From positions 3,348,001 to 3,412,000 of the forward strand of contig NZ_CP010849.1 of assembly GCF_000931445.1 (NCBI RefSeq): 64,000 nt of DNA. The letters run 5' to 3'. Origin of the DNA: Streptomyces cyaneogriseus subsp. noncyanogenus. GTDB lineage: Bacteria > Actinomycetota > Actinomycetes > Streptomycetales > Streptomycetaceae. A program made the translations under genes and the position numbers. Below are positions 18,914-28,500 of this stretch, in pieces; the first letter of the stretch is position 1, and each line of letters begins with the position of its first letter. A model generated the notes under the pieces. That model saw nothing but the letters and a program-made list of their open reading frames with translations, searched no databases and was not told where the DNA came from.

Positions 18914-19027
18914 GTCCTGCGGCAACATCGGCATAACGATCGCGCGCGGCCGGCGGGGCGGAGGAATCGCAGGCCGCTCCCGGGTGTTGCACCCGCTGTC
19001 GCAGGCGAGTCGGAGGAGTGTGCGGGC

Positions 19028-20224
19028 GTGGACGTGGACGTGGTCGTGAACGGCACGGTGGCCGAGGGGTTCGAGCCGGTCAGGGACGCGTTCGCGAGGA
19101 ACTTCGCCGCGCTCGGGGAGCGGGGCGCCGCGGTCGCCGTCTACCGGGACGGGCGCAAGGTCGTCGACCTGTGGGGCGGGACGAGGGACGTCGACGGCGG
19201 CGCGCCCTGGGAGCGGGGCACGGCCCAGGTGATGCGCTCGGCGACCAAGGGCGTCGCCGCCGCCGTACCGCTGCTGCTGCACCAGCGCGGGGAGCTGGAC
19301 CTGGACGCGCCGGTCGGGCACCACTGGCCGGAGTTCAAGGCGCGCGGCAAGGAGAAGGTCCTGGTCCGGCAGGTGCTGAACCACCGGGCCGGGCTGCCGG
19401 TGCTCGACCGTCCGCTCACGCCCCAGGAGGCGCTGGACCCGGCGCGCGGCCCGGAGGCGGTGGCCGCCCAGGCGCCGGTGTGGGAGCCGGGCACCGACCA
19501 CGGCTACCACGCGCTGACGTACGGCTGGATGGTCGACGAGCTGGTGCGGCGGGTGACGGGGCGCGGCACCGGTGAGTGGATCGCCTCGGAGATCGCCGCC
19601 CCGCTGGGGCTGGACCTGTGGCTGGGGCTGCCGCGGGAGGAGGCGGCCCGCGCCGGCCGGGTCGGTCGCGTCGAGGGGCCCGAGCCGGCCGGGGGCCTGC
19701 GGCTGCGGCCCAAGCGCGCGGTCACCGACGCCTACGAGGACCCGGACTCGCTCACCCGCCGCGCCTTCGCCGCGATCACCCCGTTCCCCGACCAGAACGA
19801 CCCGGCCTACCGGGCGGCCGCCCTGCCCGCGACCAACGGCATCGCCACCGCCGACGGGCTGGCCCGCTTCTACGCGGCGCTGGTCGGCGAGGTGGAGACC
19901 GGCGGCGGTGCCGGCCGGGTCCGGCTGTTCGACCCGGAGACGGTGGCCCTGGCCCGCGCCGAGGAGTCGGCCGGAGCCGACCGCGTCCTGGTGGTGAACA
20001 CCCGCTTCGGCCTCGGGTACATGCTGCACGGCAGCGCCTCGCCGTTCCTGTCCCCGGGCTCCTTCGGCCACCCCGGCCGCGGGGGCTCCCTCGGCTTCGC
20101 CGACCCGGAGTCGGGGATCGCCTTCGGTTACGTGACCAACGGCTTCCGCAAGACGGTGACGGCCGACCCGCGGGCGCAGGCGCTGGTGCGGGCGGTGCGG
20201 GAGGCACTGTCCGGGGGCGCCTGA
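19028..20224 (+). CDS. Serine hydrolase of the class C beta-lactamase/esterase family
   Basis: A 398-aa enzyme of the beta-lactamase-related serine hydrolase group (esterase EstB-like). The nucleophile motif is S71-A-T-K74 (MRSATKGVAA), with the second-motif region near GYHALTYGW and a C-terminal HPGRGGS segment replacing KTG. There is no signal peptide, which favours a cytoplasmic esterase or carboxylesterase rather than true beta-lactamase activity. The GTG start has GGAGG about 8-10 nt upstream. It stands alone after the nik operon. The substrate is unknown. Confidence 0.88.
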   Translation: MDVDVVVNGTVAEGFEPVRDAFARNFAALGERGAAVAVYRDGRKVVDLWGGTRDVDGGAPWERGTAQVMRSATKGVAAAVPLLLHQRGELDLDAPVGHHWPEFKARGKEKVLVRQVLNHRAGLPVLDRPLTPQEALDPARGPEAVAAQAPVWEPGTDHGYHALTYGWMVDELVRRVTGRGTGEWIASEIAAPLGLDLWLGLPREEAARAGRVGRVEGPEPAGGLRLRPKRAVTDAYEDPDSLTRRAFAAITPFPDQNDPAYRAAALPATNGIATADGLARFYAALVGEVETGGGAGRVRLFDPETVALARAEESAGADRVLVVNTRFGLGYMLHGSASPFLSPGSFGHPGRGGSLGFADPESGIAFGYVTNGFRKTVTADPRAQALVRAVREALSGGA

Positions 20225-20270
20225 CCCCGGGAACGGACGGCCGACCGCCCGCCGCGGGCGGCGGGGGCGG

Positions 20271-21104
20271 TCACAGGTTGCGGACCAGCTCGTGGTGGAA
20301 GGCGAGCCGGTCGGCGCAGCCGCCGTCGGCCCAGCTCTTCCCCTCGCTCTCCAGCCGGCCCTCCCGGGTGCCGTGGACGGTGGTGCGGTCGTAGTACACG
20401 TCGGTGACCGCGCCGGGGCAGAAGACGCCGTCGTTGCCGTAGTGGACGGCGGAGCTCGACGTCTGCCGGTCGCAGTCGTGGACGTTGCGCCAGTCGTTCG
20501 CGCCCAGCTGCCAGCCGTCGGCCGTGGACCAGACGTAGCCGTACGCGCCCCAGCCGGGCAGCACGCAGTCCTGCCCGTTCCAGCTCCAGTCGACGTCGGT
20601 CCTGACCGCGTTGGCCTCCCGGCCGGCCGAGTCCCGCCAGGACGTCCGGTAGTGGCCGCGGGAGCGGACGTAGGCGCGCGCCCCTTCCCGGGACTCGCGG
20701 GACTCCCGGGCGGCCGGGCCGGCAGGGGAGGGTGCGGCCCGCTCGGAGGCGACGGCGGTTCCCGCCGGGGCCGTGGCCGTGGCCGTGGCGGGGTCCGTGG
20801 CGATGTCGCGGGTGACGGCCATCTCGGTGACGCAGCGCGCCGGGTCGATGCGCACCTGGTCGGCGCGGACGGCCTTCTCGCCGGGGGCGAGGGAGAGCCG
20901 GACGTCGAAGGCGCACCCGCCGCCGCCGGTCTTGGTGCCCTGGAGGGTCTGCACGGTGCTGCCGGGCGGAGCCGTGCCGACGGTCACCCACGCCGGCGGC
21001 GGCTCGGGCTCCCCGGCCGTGCCGGTCGCCGGGGTGGCGCACACGGCCAGCGCGGCGACCGCGGCGACGGCCACCGCCCCGGCCCGCTCGGTGGTGGTAC
21101 GCAT
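20271..21104 (-). CDS. Secreted hypothetical protein
   Basis: A 277-aa exported protein that I cannot assign to a family. The N-terminus MRTTTERAGAVAVAAVAALAVCATPATGTAG is a clear Sec signal. The mature part has six cysteines, an Ala/Thr-rich linker near residues 105-130 and an aromatic-rich C-terminal half (DWSWNGQDCVLPGWGAYGY). It is convergent with the hydrolase gene (46-bp gap). The paired cysteines suggest a disulfide-stabilised extracellular domain; the function is unknown. Confidence 0.8.
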   Translation of the reverse strand: MRTTTERAGAVAVAAVAALAVCATPATGTAGEPEPPPAWVTVGTAPPGSTVQTLQGTKTGGGGCAFDVRLSLAPGEKAVRADQVRIDPARCVTEMAVTRDIATDPATATATAPAGTAVASERAAPSPAGPAARESRESREGARAYVRSRGHYRTSWRDSAGREANAVRTDVDWSWNGQDCVLPGWGAYGYVWSTADGWQLGANDWRNVHDCDRQTSSSAVHYGNDGVFCPGAVTDVYYDRTTVHGTREGRLESEGKSWADGGCADRLAFHHELVRNL

Positions 21105-21240
21105 CGGTCCCGCCCTTCTCGAAGATCCGGTATCGGGACCTTCCTAACGGGCGGGGCGGCGGAACCCGTGGAACCCGTGCCTGTGTTCCCCTTTCGTTCA
21201 CTCGTCCGGCCAGAGATCGGTCCGGACGCCCGGCCGGGCA

Positions 21241-21299
21241 GCCGGACCCGCGGGCGGGTTCAGGCGGACCCGCGAGCGGGGTCAGCCGGACGGGGTCAG
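21241..21299. repeat. Imperfect direct repeats at the end of the DUF1876 gene
   Basis: Units GCCGGACCCGCGGGCGGG (from 21241), GCGGACCCGCGAGCGGGG (from 21264) and a shortened CCGGACGGGG (from 21286), each ending TTCAG or GTCAG, repeat every 22-23 bp. The last contains the stop codon of the DUF1876 gene. Confidence 0.5.
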
Positions 21300-21571
21300 A
21301 CGTGGATCGGGTGGGAGACCCGCCCCGACGCCTGGTCGATCTCTCCGTGCGCCTTGTCCAGCAGCCGCATCGCGAGCTCGTTCAGCGCCCGGGCCCCGGC
21401 GATCTCCTCGCCGACCCGTGGCTGATTGACGTCGGACTCGTGGCGGCTGGCGCGCCCGTGTGCCCGTACCCCGGTGCCGTCGGGCAGGCGCACCATGGCG
21501 ACTGCTTTGGTGTGCTGGTCGTCCTCCAGGAACTCCAGCTCGACGTGCCATCCCACAGCGGTGTGCATCAT
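21296..21571 (-). CDS. DUF1876 domain protein (dsRBD-like)
   Basis: A 91-aa protein of the DUF1876 family, common in actinomycetes and small in size. It reads MMHTAVGWHVELEFLEDDQ, then VRLPDGTGVRAHGRASRH and ends around GRVSHPIHV. The ATG at 21571 has GGAGG 8 nt upstream. It lies 107 bp downstream of the YbaK-type gene. Its molecular role is not established. Confidence 0.9.
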   Translation of the reverse strand: MMHTAVGWHVELEFLEDDQHTKAVAMVRLPDGTGVRAHGRASRHESDVNQPRVGEEIAGARALNELAMRLLDKAHGEIDQASGRVSHPIHV

Positions 21572-21678
21572 GACGTTCACCTCCGGAAACACCTGCTTCC
21601 AGGGTGCTCCTCGCGGCGCGTCGGCGCACCCACGCGGCGGGTCCCTCCGTCCGCGGCCCCGGCAGCGGGGCGCGGTGC

Positions 21679-22215
21679 TCACACGGCGCGTTCGCGCACG
21701 TCCACGAGGGTGGCACCGGCGTGGGCGACGAGCTCCTCGGGCCGCATCGGGAAGACGGAGTACGGCGTCCCGGCGGCGGCCCAGACGACGTCGTGGGCGA
21801 GGAGGGAGCGGTCGGCGAGGACACGGGTGCGCGTCCGGTGCCCGAAGGGCGGCACCCCGCCGATGGCGTATCCGGTGGTCTCCCGTACGGCCCTGGCGTC
21901 GGCCCGCGTGACCTTGCGGGCGCCGAGCGCCTCGCGCACCCGCTCCACGTCGACGCGGGAGGCCCCGTCCATCAGCACCAGCACCGGCTCCCCCGTCGCG
22001 GGCTCCGGGCCGGGCCCGTCCCCGGGCGGTCCCCAGGCCGCGAAGATGAGCGACTTGCAGATCTGGCTGAGCTCGCACCCGATCGCGGCGGCGGCCTCGG
22101 CGGCGGTGCGGGTGGCCTCCGGGAAGGTGCGGACCCGGGCGTTCACGTCGTCCAGGCCCAGATCGCGCAGGGCTTCGGCGAAGCGGGGGTGTGCGGCGGA
22201 GTCGGTGGTCGTCAT
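21679..22215 (-). CDS. YbaK/EbsC-type aminoacyl-tRNA deacylase
   Basis: A 178-aa protein of the YbaK/ProX editing family, which hydrolyses mischarged tRNA such as Cys-tRNA(Pro). The conserved Lys motif is ICKSLIFAA, and the glycine motif is GYAIGGVPPFGH. The ATG at 22215 is preferred to a 38-codon extension because it follows TAGCGT (22223-22228) by 7 nt, a leaderless layout. Which tRNA it edits is not visible. Confidence 0.9.
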   Translation of the reverse strand: MTTTDSAAHPRFAEALRDLGLDDVNARVRTFPEATRTAAEAAAAIGCELSQICKSLIFAAWGPPGDGPGPEPATGEPVLVLMDGASRVDVERVREALGARKVTRADARAVRETTGYAIGGVPPFGHRTRTRVLADRSLLAHDVVWAAAGTPYSVFPMRPEELVAHAGATLVDVRERAV

Positions 22216-22303
22216 GCGCCGCACGCTAGTGGGCCCGCCGGAGCCATGCGACCGAGTTACCGCGCGGGGCGGGCGGCGGTGGGGGCGGAGGGGGGAAGAA
22301 AGA

Positions 22304-22345
22304 GGCCGGTGAGGGCTCTCCGTCCCCACGGAGCCCTCACCGGCC
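22304..22345 (-). terminator. Strong hairpin terminator of the MMPL gene
   Basis: Bases 22304-22318 and 22331-22345 are exact reverse complements over 15 bp (core GGTGAGGGCTC) with a 12-nt loop. On the minus strand the stem is followed by TCTTTCTTCC, giving a T-rich tail. It lies 23 bp after the MMPL stop. Confidence 0.85.
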
Positions 22346-22367
22346 GGTCCATCGCGGCGCCGTCGCG

Positions 22368-24572
22368 TCAGACGCGCACGGCCTCCCGGTCCGCGTCGCG
22401 GTCGGCCTGCGTGCGCAGCCCCTCACCCTCGACGTCGACGTTGGGCAGGGCCCGGTCCAGCCACTTCGGGAGCCACCACGCCCTGCGGCCGAGGAGGGCC
22501 AGGACCGCCGGGACGAGGGCCATGCGGACGATGAACGCGTCGAAGAAGACGGCGATCGCCAGGCCGAAGCCGATCATCTTGACCATCGACTCGGAGGAGC
22601 CGATGAAGCCCGCGAAGACGGCCATCATGATGACCGCGGCGGCGGTGACGACCCGCGCACCGTGCCGGAAGCCGGTCACGACCGCCTGGGAGGGCGTCTC
22701 GCCGTGGACGTACGCCTCCCGCATCCGGGTCACGAGGAACACCTCGTAGTCCATGGCGAGGCCGAAGACCACGCCGACCATGAAGATCGGCATCATCGAC
22801 ATCACCGGGCCGGTCTCCTCGACGCCCATCAGGTCCGCCAGCCAGCCCCACTGGAAGACGGCGACGACCGCGCCGAGGGCCGCGAGGACCGACAGCAGGA
22901 AGCCGAGGGCCGCCTTCAGCGGGACGAGGATCGAGCGGAAGACGACGATCAGGAGCAGGAACGCCAGGCCGACGACGAGCACGAGATACGGCAGCAGCGC
23001 GTCGTTGAGCTTCTGGCTGACGTCGATGTTCATCGCCGTCGAGCCGGTGACCAGCACGCTCGCACCGGTGTCGGCCTTGACCCCGGCGCCCGCGTCGCGG
23101 ATGGAGTGGACCAGGTCCTCGGTGGTGACCGACGACGGCTTGGACTTCGGGACGACGGTGATCGTGGCGGTGTCGCCGGCCTTGTTGGGCGCGGGCGGGG
23201 TCACCGCCGCCACGTCGTCCAGACCCTTGATCTCGTCCACCACGTCGGTGAACACCGTCTTCGGGGCGTCGCTCGCCTTGGCGTCGACCACCACCATCAG
23301 CGGGCCGTTGAAGCCGGGGCCGAAGCCCTCGGAGAGCAGGTCGTAGGCGCGGCGCTGGGTGGTGGAGGTGGGCTGGGAGCCCTCGTCGGGCAGGCCCAGC
23401 TCCAGGGAGGCGGCGGGGACGGCCGCGGCGCCCAGGCCGACCACGCCCAGCAGCAGGACGGCCACCGGGCGGCGTACGACGAAGTTCGCCCAGCGGGTGC
23501 CCAGGTTCGGCTTGGCGGGCTTGCCGGCGGTCCGGCCGCCGCCCAGCAGCTTGCTCTTCTCGCCGGCCGGCTTGACCTTGCGGCCCGCGTAGCCGAGCAG
23601 CGCGGGGATCATGGTGAGGGCGATCAGGACCGCTATGGCGACGGTGCCGGCGGCGGCGACGCCCATCTTGGTGAGCATCGGGATGTTGACGACGGCGAGG
23701 CCCACCAGGGCGATGACCACGGTCAGGCCGGCGAAGACGACGGTCGAGCCCGCGGTGCCGACGGCCCGGCCGGCGGCCTCCTCGCGCTCCCGGCCCTCGG
23801 CCAGCTCGGCACGGTAGCGGGAGACGATGAACAGGGCGTAGTCGATGCCGACCGCCAGGCCGATCATCATCGCCAGCGTGGAGGTGGTGGAGCCCAGGTC
23901 CAGCGCGTTGGCCAGTGCCGTGATCGAGGCGACGCCGATGCCGACGCCGATCAGGGCCGTCAGCAGCGGCAGCCCGGCGGCGACCAGCGAACCGAAGGTG
24001 ATGACGAGGACGACGGCGGCGACCGCGATGCCGATGACCTCCGTCGCGCCGGTCTCCGGCACGGCGCTGAGCGCGTCACCGCCGATCTCCACGGTCAGCC
24101 CGGCGTCCCGCGCCTGCTGCGCGGCGTCCTCGAGGGCGTCCTTGGTGGACTCCTCCAGCTCCATGCCGGAGACGTCGTACTTGACCTGCGTGTACGCGAC
24201 CGTGCCGTCCTTGCTGACGGCGTTCGCGGTGTAGGGGTCGGTGGCGGAGGCGACCTCGGAGCCGTCGGACAGCTCCTGGACGGTCTTCCGCACGGTCGCC
24301 TTGTTGCCGGCGTCCGTCATCGTCTCGCCGGCGGGCGCCTTGAAGACGACACGGGCCGTCGCACCGTCGGCGCTGGCCCCGGGGAAGCGCTCTTCGAGCA
24401 GGTCGAAGGCCTTCTGCGCCTCGGTACCCGGGATGGAGAAGGAGGTGCTGCCGGCGGGCGGGGCGCTGGCCGCGCCGACGCCCGCGAGGGTCAGCAGCGC
24501 GACCCATATCAAGGCGACGAAGTGCCGTCGCCGAAAGGCCAGTCGGCCGAGTTTGTAGAGGAACGTGGCCAC
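22368..24572 (-). CDS. MMPL family RND-type transporter
   Basis: A 734-aa export protein with two homologous halves, each with one leading helix, a large extracellular loop (about 40-185 and 385-525) and five further helices. Family motifs are AVGIDYALFIVSRYRAEL in the first half and GLAMDYEVFLVTRMREAY in the second, carrying the proton-relay Asp-Tyr pairs. Relatives export lipids or drugs using the proton gradient. The GTG start has GGGAGTAC upstream. The TetR gene lies 114 bp upstream in the same direction and probably controls it. Confidence 0.93.
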   Translation of the reverse strand: MATFLYKLGRLAFRRRHFVALIWVALLTLAGVGAASAPPAGSTSFSIPGTEAQKAFDLLEERFPGASADGATARVVFKAPAGETMTDAGNKATVRKTVQELSDGSEVASATDPYTANAVSKDGTVAYTQVKYDVSGMELEESTKDALEDAAQQARDAGLTVEIGGDALSAVPETGATEVIGIAVAAVVLVITFGSLVAAGLPLLTALIGVGIGVASITALANALDLGSTTSTLAMMIGLAVGIDYALFIVSRYRAELAEGREREEAAGRAVGTAGSTVVFAGLTVVIALVGLAVVNIPMLTKMGVAAAGTVAIAVLIALTMIPALLGYAGRKVKPAGEKSKLLGGGRTAGKPAKPNLGTRWANFVVRRPVAVLLLGVVGLGAAAVPAASLELGLPDEGSQPTSTTQRRAYDLLSEGFGPGFNGPLMVVVDAKASDAPKTVFTDVVDEIKGLDDVAAVTPPAPNKAGDTATITVVPKSKPSSVTTEDLVHSIRDAGAGVKADTGASVLVTGSTAMNIDVSQKLNDALLPYLVLVVGLAFLLLIVVFRSILVPLKAALGFLLSVLAALGAVVAVFQWGWLADLMGVEETGPVMSMMPIFMVGVVFGLAMDYEVFLVTRMREAYVHGETPSQAVVTGFRHGARVVTAAAVIMMAVFAGFIGSSESMVKMIGFGLAIAVFFDAFIVRMALVPAVLALLGRRAWWLPKWLDRALPNVDVEGEGLRTQADRDADREAVRV

Positions 24573-24686
24573 GAGGGCGTACTCCCGGTCAGGTCGTGGG
24601 GTCTGGCAAGGGGTCTTCAGGGCAGAGGTGATCGGCCCGACGACGTGAGCGGTGACGTCAGGTGGTAGCTGACTTGCGGGGACGGG

Positions 24687-25286
24687 TCAGGAGGTGGGGG
24701 CGCCGAGGGCGGGGAGGACCACGGCGTCGATGTACGACAGCAGGAACGTCTGCGTGGGCGGCAGGTCGTCGATGAGCGCACGGGTGACGAACGCGCCGAC
24801 CAGCATGTGCACGACGTACTCCAGCGCGGGCGCGTCCTCGCGGATCTCGCCGCGCTCGATCGCGCGCCGCAGCACCCGCTGGAACTCCGCCATCTCCGGC
24901 TCGATGAGCAGTTCCTTGAACGCCCGCCGCAGATCCGGGTTCATGTGCACCGCCATGGACAGGCCCCGCATCAGCGCGGAGTTCTGCTCCATGGCGCAGT
25001 CGTCCTCGCGGGTCGCCAGCGCGTGCAGGTCGCCCCGCAGGGAGCCGGTGTCGATGTCGGCGAGACTGCCCGGCTTGCCGTGGCGCAGCGCTCTGACGAC
25101 CAGCTCGGGCTTGCCGCCCCACTGGCGGTAGAGCGTCGCCTTGCTGGACCGGGTGCGGGCGGCCACGGCGTCCATGGTCAGGGCGTCGTAGCCGACCTCC
25201 CTCAGCAGGTCGAGCACGGCCGCGTACAGCTCGGCCGCGCGCTCGGGGGTGATCCGGCTGCGGCGCACGGTGGCGACCTGGGCCAT
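24687..25286 (-). CDS. TetR family transcriptional regulator
   Basis: A 199-aa repressor-type protein. The N-terminal TetR helix-turn-helix is at about residues 15-60 (TMDAVAARTRSSKATLYRQWGGK), followed by a helical ligand-binding domain. The ATG at 25286 is preferred to a GTG three codons upstream because AAGG lies at better spacing. It is followed by the MMPL gene, and divergent from the tricorn gene. Two palindromes at 25328-25342 and 25365-25379 are likely its operators, which suggests autoregulation. Confidence 0.92.
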   Translation of the reverse strand: MAQVATVRRSRITPERAAELYAAVLDLLREVGYDALTMDAVAARTRSSKATLYRQWGGKPELVVRALRHGKPGSLADIDTGSLRGDLHALATREDDCAMEQNSALMRGLSMAVHMNPDLRRAFKELLIEPEMAEFQRVLRRAIERGEIREDAPALEYVVHMLVGAFVTRALIDDLPPTQTFLLSYIDAVVLPALGAPTS

Positions 25287-25327
25287 CTCCCTCACCTTCC
25301 CGCTCAGGGTCTTCGGACGACAACACT

Positions 25328-25379
25328 TTCGTACATGACGAATGTATCCCCCGCGCCGAGCGAAACGAAACTGTTTCGT
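25328..25379. promoter_or_regulatory. Pair of palindromes, candidate TetR operators
   Basis: TTCGT-ACATG-ACGAA (25328-25342) and ACGAAAC-T-GTTTCGT (25365-25379) are both perfect inverted repeats built from TTCGT/ACGAA halves, centres 37 bp apart. They lie upstream of the tetR start and between it and the divergent tricorn gene. Local AT content is higher than around it. Confidence 0.65.
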
Positions 25380-25521
25380 ACGTGTTCTCGGTCACGAGTG
25401 TGAGGTTCGTATAAGCGGAGCGCCCCGCGCGCGGGGGGCGCGCGGGCCGTGCGGGCCGCGAGAGCCGGGGCGGGGCGGGTGTCCGCCGCCCGAGTTGCCC
25501 GCGCCCTGCCCCCGGCAAAGC

Positions 25522-28500
25522 ATGGGAAAGGTGAGCTATCTGCGCCTTCCGCACCTCAGTGGCGACCTGCTGTGCTTCGTGGCCGAGGACGACCTCTGGC
25601 TCGCTCCCCTGGACGGCCCGGGCCGCGCCTGGCGGCTCACCGTCGACCGGGCCAAGACCGGCCACCCCCGCTTCTCGCCCGACGGCCGGCACATCGCGTA
25701 CACCAGTTGGCGCAGCCTGGTGCCGGAGGTCCATCTGGTGCCGGTGGACGGCGGACCGGGCCGCCGGCTGAGCCACTGGGGCAGCATGGACGCCCGGGTG
25801 TGCGGCTGGGCGCCGGCCGACCGGGACACGGAGGCCGCCGTCCTCGCGGTCTCCTCCCACGGCGAGCCGTTCTCCCACCTCACCTGGGGCTACAAGATCA
25901 CCACCGGCGGGGACCCCGGCCGCAAGCTCCCCTGGGGCCCGGTCAGCGATCTCCAGGTCGCCGACCTCGACGGCGAGCGCAAGACCCTGCTGCTCACCGG
26001 CACGCCACCGCACGAACCGGCCTCCTGGAAGCGCTACCGGGGCGGCGCCACCGGCCGGCTGTGGCTGCACGGGCAGCGGCTGCTGCCCGACCTCGGCGGC
26101 CATCTCCAGTCGCCGATGTTCGTCGGCGGGCGGATCGCCTTCCTCTCCGACCACGAGGGCGTCGGCAACCTGTACTCCTGCGCCTACGACGGCACCGGCC
26201 TGCGCCGCCACACCGACCACGACGCCTTCTACGCCCGGCACGCCGCCTCGGACGGCACGCGGGTGGTGTACCAGTGCGCGGGCGAGCTGTGGATCGTCGA
26301 CGACCTGTCCCCCGGCGCGCGGCCGCGCACGCTGGAGGTGCGGCTGAGCGGGCCGCGCGCGGGGCGGCGCGTCTACCAGGTGCCCGCCGCCCAGAACGTG
26401 GGCGGCCTCTCCGTCGACGAGACGGGCCGCGCCAGCGCCGTCGTCGTACGGGGCAGCCTGTACTGGCTCACCCACCGCGACGGCCCGGCGCGCACCCTCG
26501 CCGACACCCCCGGGGTGCGGGTGCGGCTGCCGGAGATGCTCGGGGCGAGCGGGCGGATCGCGTACGTGACCGACGCGGACGGCGAGGACGCCGTCGAGAT
26601 CGCGTACCTGCCCCGGGCGACCGGGGGCCGCGCGGCGCGGCGGCTGGCCTCGGGGAAGCTGGGGCGGGTGCTGGAGATGGCGTCGGACCCCGAGGGCGAG
26701 CGGCTCGCCATCGCCTCGCACGACGGGCGCCTCCTGCTGCTGCCGGTCCCCGACGAGACGGCCGCCGTCGCCGGGCGGGAGGGGGCGGAGGCCGAGGGCG
26801 GGGAGGCCGCCGGGACGGACGCCGGGACCGGGGAGACCACCGGGGAGGCCGCCGGGGCGGACGTCACCGAGCTGGTCCGGTCGGAGAACGGGCCGGTGCG
26901 GGACCTCGCCTTCTCCCCGGACGGGGCGTGGCTGACGTGGTCGCACCCGGGCATCGGGCGGTCGCTGCGGCAGATCCGGATGGCCCGGATCAAGGACGGG
27001 TCGGTCGTGGACGTCACCAACGGCCGCTTCGAGGACGAGAACCCGGTCTTCACGAGCGACGGCCGCTATCTGGCGTTCCTGTCCTGGCGCGGCTTCGACC
27101 CGGTGTACGACGTGCACACCGGGGATCTGTCCTTCCCGCTGGGCTGCCGCCCGTATCTGGTGCCGCTGTCCTCGGCGACCCCCTCCCCGTTCGCCCTGAA
27201 CCCGGAGGGCCGCCCGGCCGCCGGGGGACTGGACCCGGCGGAGGACGAGCCGGGCGAGGGCGGCGCGGTGACCGTGGAGGTGGAGGGGCTGGAGAACCGG
27301 GTCACCCCGTTCCCGGTCACCGCCTCCAAGTACTCGGCGCTGCGCCCGGTGGCGGGCGGCGGGCTGGTCTGGCTGCGCTGGCCGATCTCGGGCGCGCTGG
27401 GCGAGACCTTCGCCAACCCCAACGACCCCAGCGAGCGGCCCACCCTGGAGCACTTCAGCCTGACCAAGGCGAAGAAGACCGAACTCGTGGGCCACCTGGA
27501 CTCCTTCGCGGTCAGCGGGGACGGCACCCGGCTCGTCGTCCTGGACGAGGGCGACCTGCGCGCGGTGCCCGCCACGGAGGCCGGCGACAGCGACTCCACC
27601 ACCTGGATCGACCTGCGCCGCATCCTGCACCAGGCCGACCCGGGCGCGGAGTGGCGGCAGGCGTACGCGGAGGCGGGACGGCTGATCCGCGCCTACTTCT
27701 GGGATCCGGGCATGTGCGGCATCGACTGGGACGCGGTGCTGGCGCAGTACCGTCCGCTGGTCGAACGGGTCGCCACGCCCGACGAGTTCGCGGACCTGCT
27801 GCGGGAGGTGCTGGGCGAGCTGGGCACCTCCCACGCGTACGTCTCCGCCGCCCGCCGCAACGAGGGCCCGCCGCACTACCAGCGCTGGCAGGGCCTGCTG
27901 GGCGCCAACTTCGTGTGCCGGGAGGGGCGGTGGCTGGTCCGGCGGATCCTGCCCGGCGACTCCTCCGACTCCCGGGCCCGTTCCCCGCTGGCCGGGACCG
28001 GCATCCGCGAGGGCGCCGTCCTGACCCATGTGGACGGCCGGCCGGTCGACCCGGTGGCCGGGCCGTACCCGCTGCTGGCGGGCGCGGGCGGTACGACCGT
28101 GGAGCTGACGTTCGAGCCGGAGGCCGGGGGGCCGCCCCGGCGGGTCGCCGTCGTACCGCTGATCGACGAACGGCCGCTGCGCTACCAGGACTGGGTGGCC
28201 AAACGCCGGGAGGTGGTGCGGGAGTTGAGCGACGGGCGGTGCGGCTATCTGCACATCCCCGACATGGGCGGCTCGGGCTGGGCGCAGTTCAACCGCGACC
28301 TGCGCATGGAGGTCTCCCGGCCGGCGCTCATCGTGGACGTGCGCGGCAACGCGGGCGGGCACATCAGCGAACTCGTCATCGAGAAGCTGACCCGCACCAT
28401 CCTGGGCTGGGACCTGACCCGCGGCGCCCAGCCGGTGTCGTACACCTCCAACGCGCCCCGGGGCCCGGTCGTGGCGGTGGCGGACGAGGCGACCTCCTCC

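Noticed and set aside
20773..21147. Plus-strand frame within the secreted-protein gene
   Set aside because: It has no ribosome site and mirrors the signal-peptide coding region on the other strand, which is clearly real.
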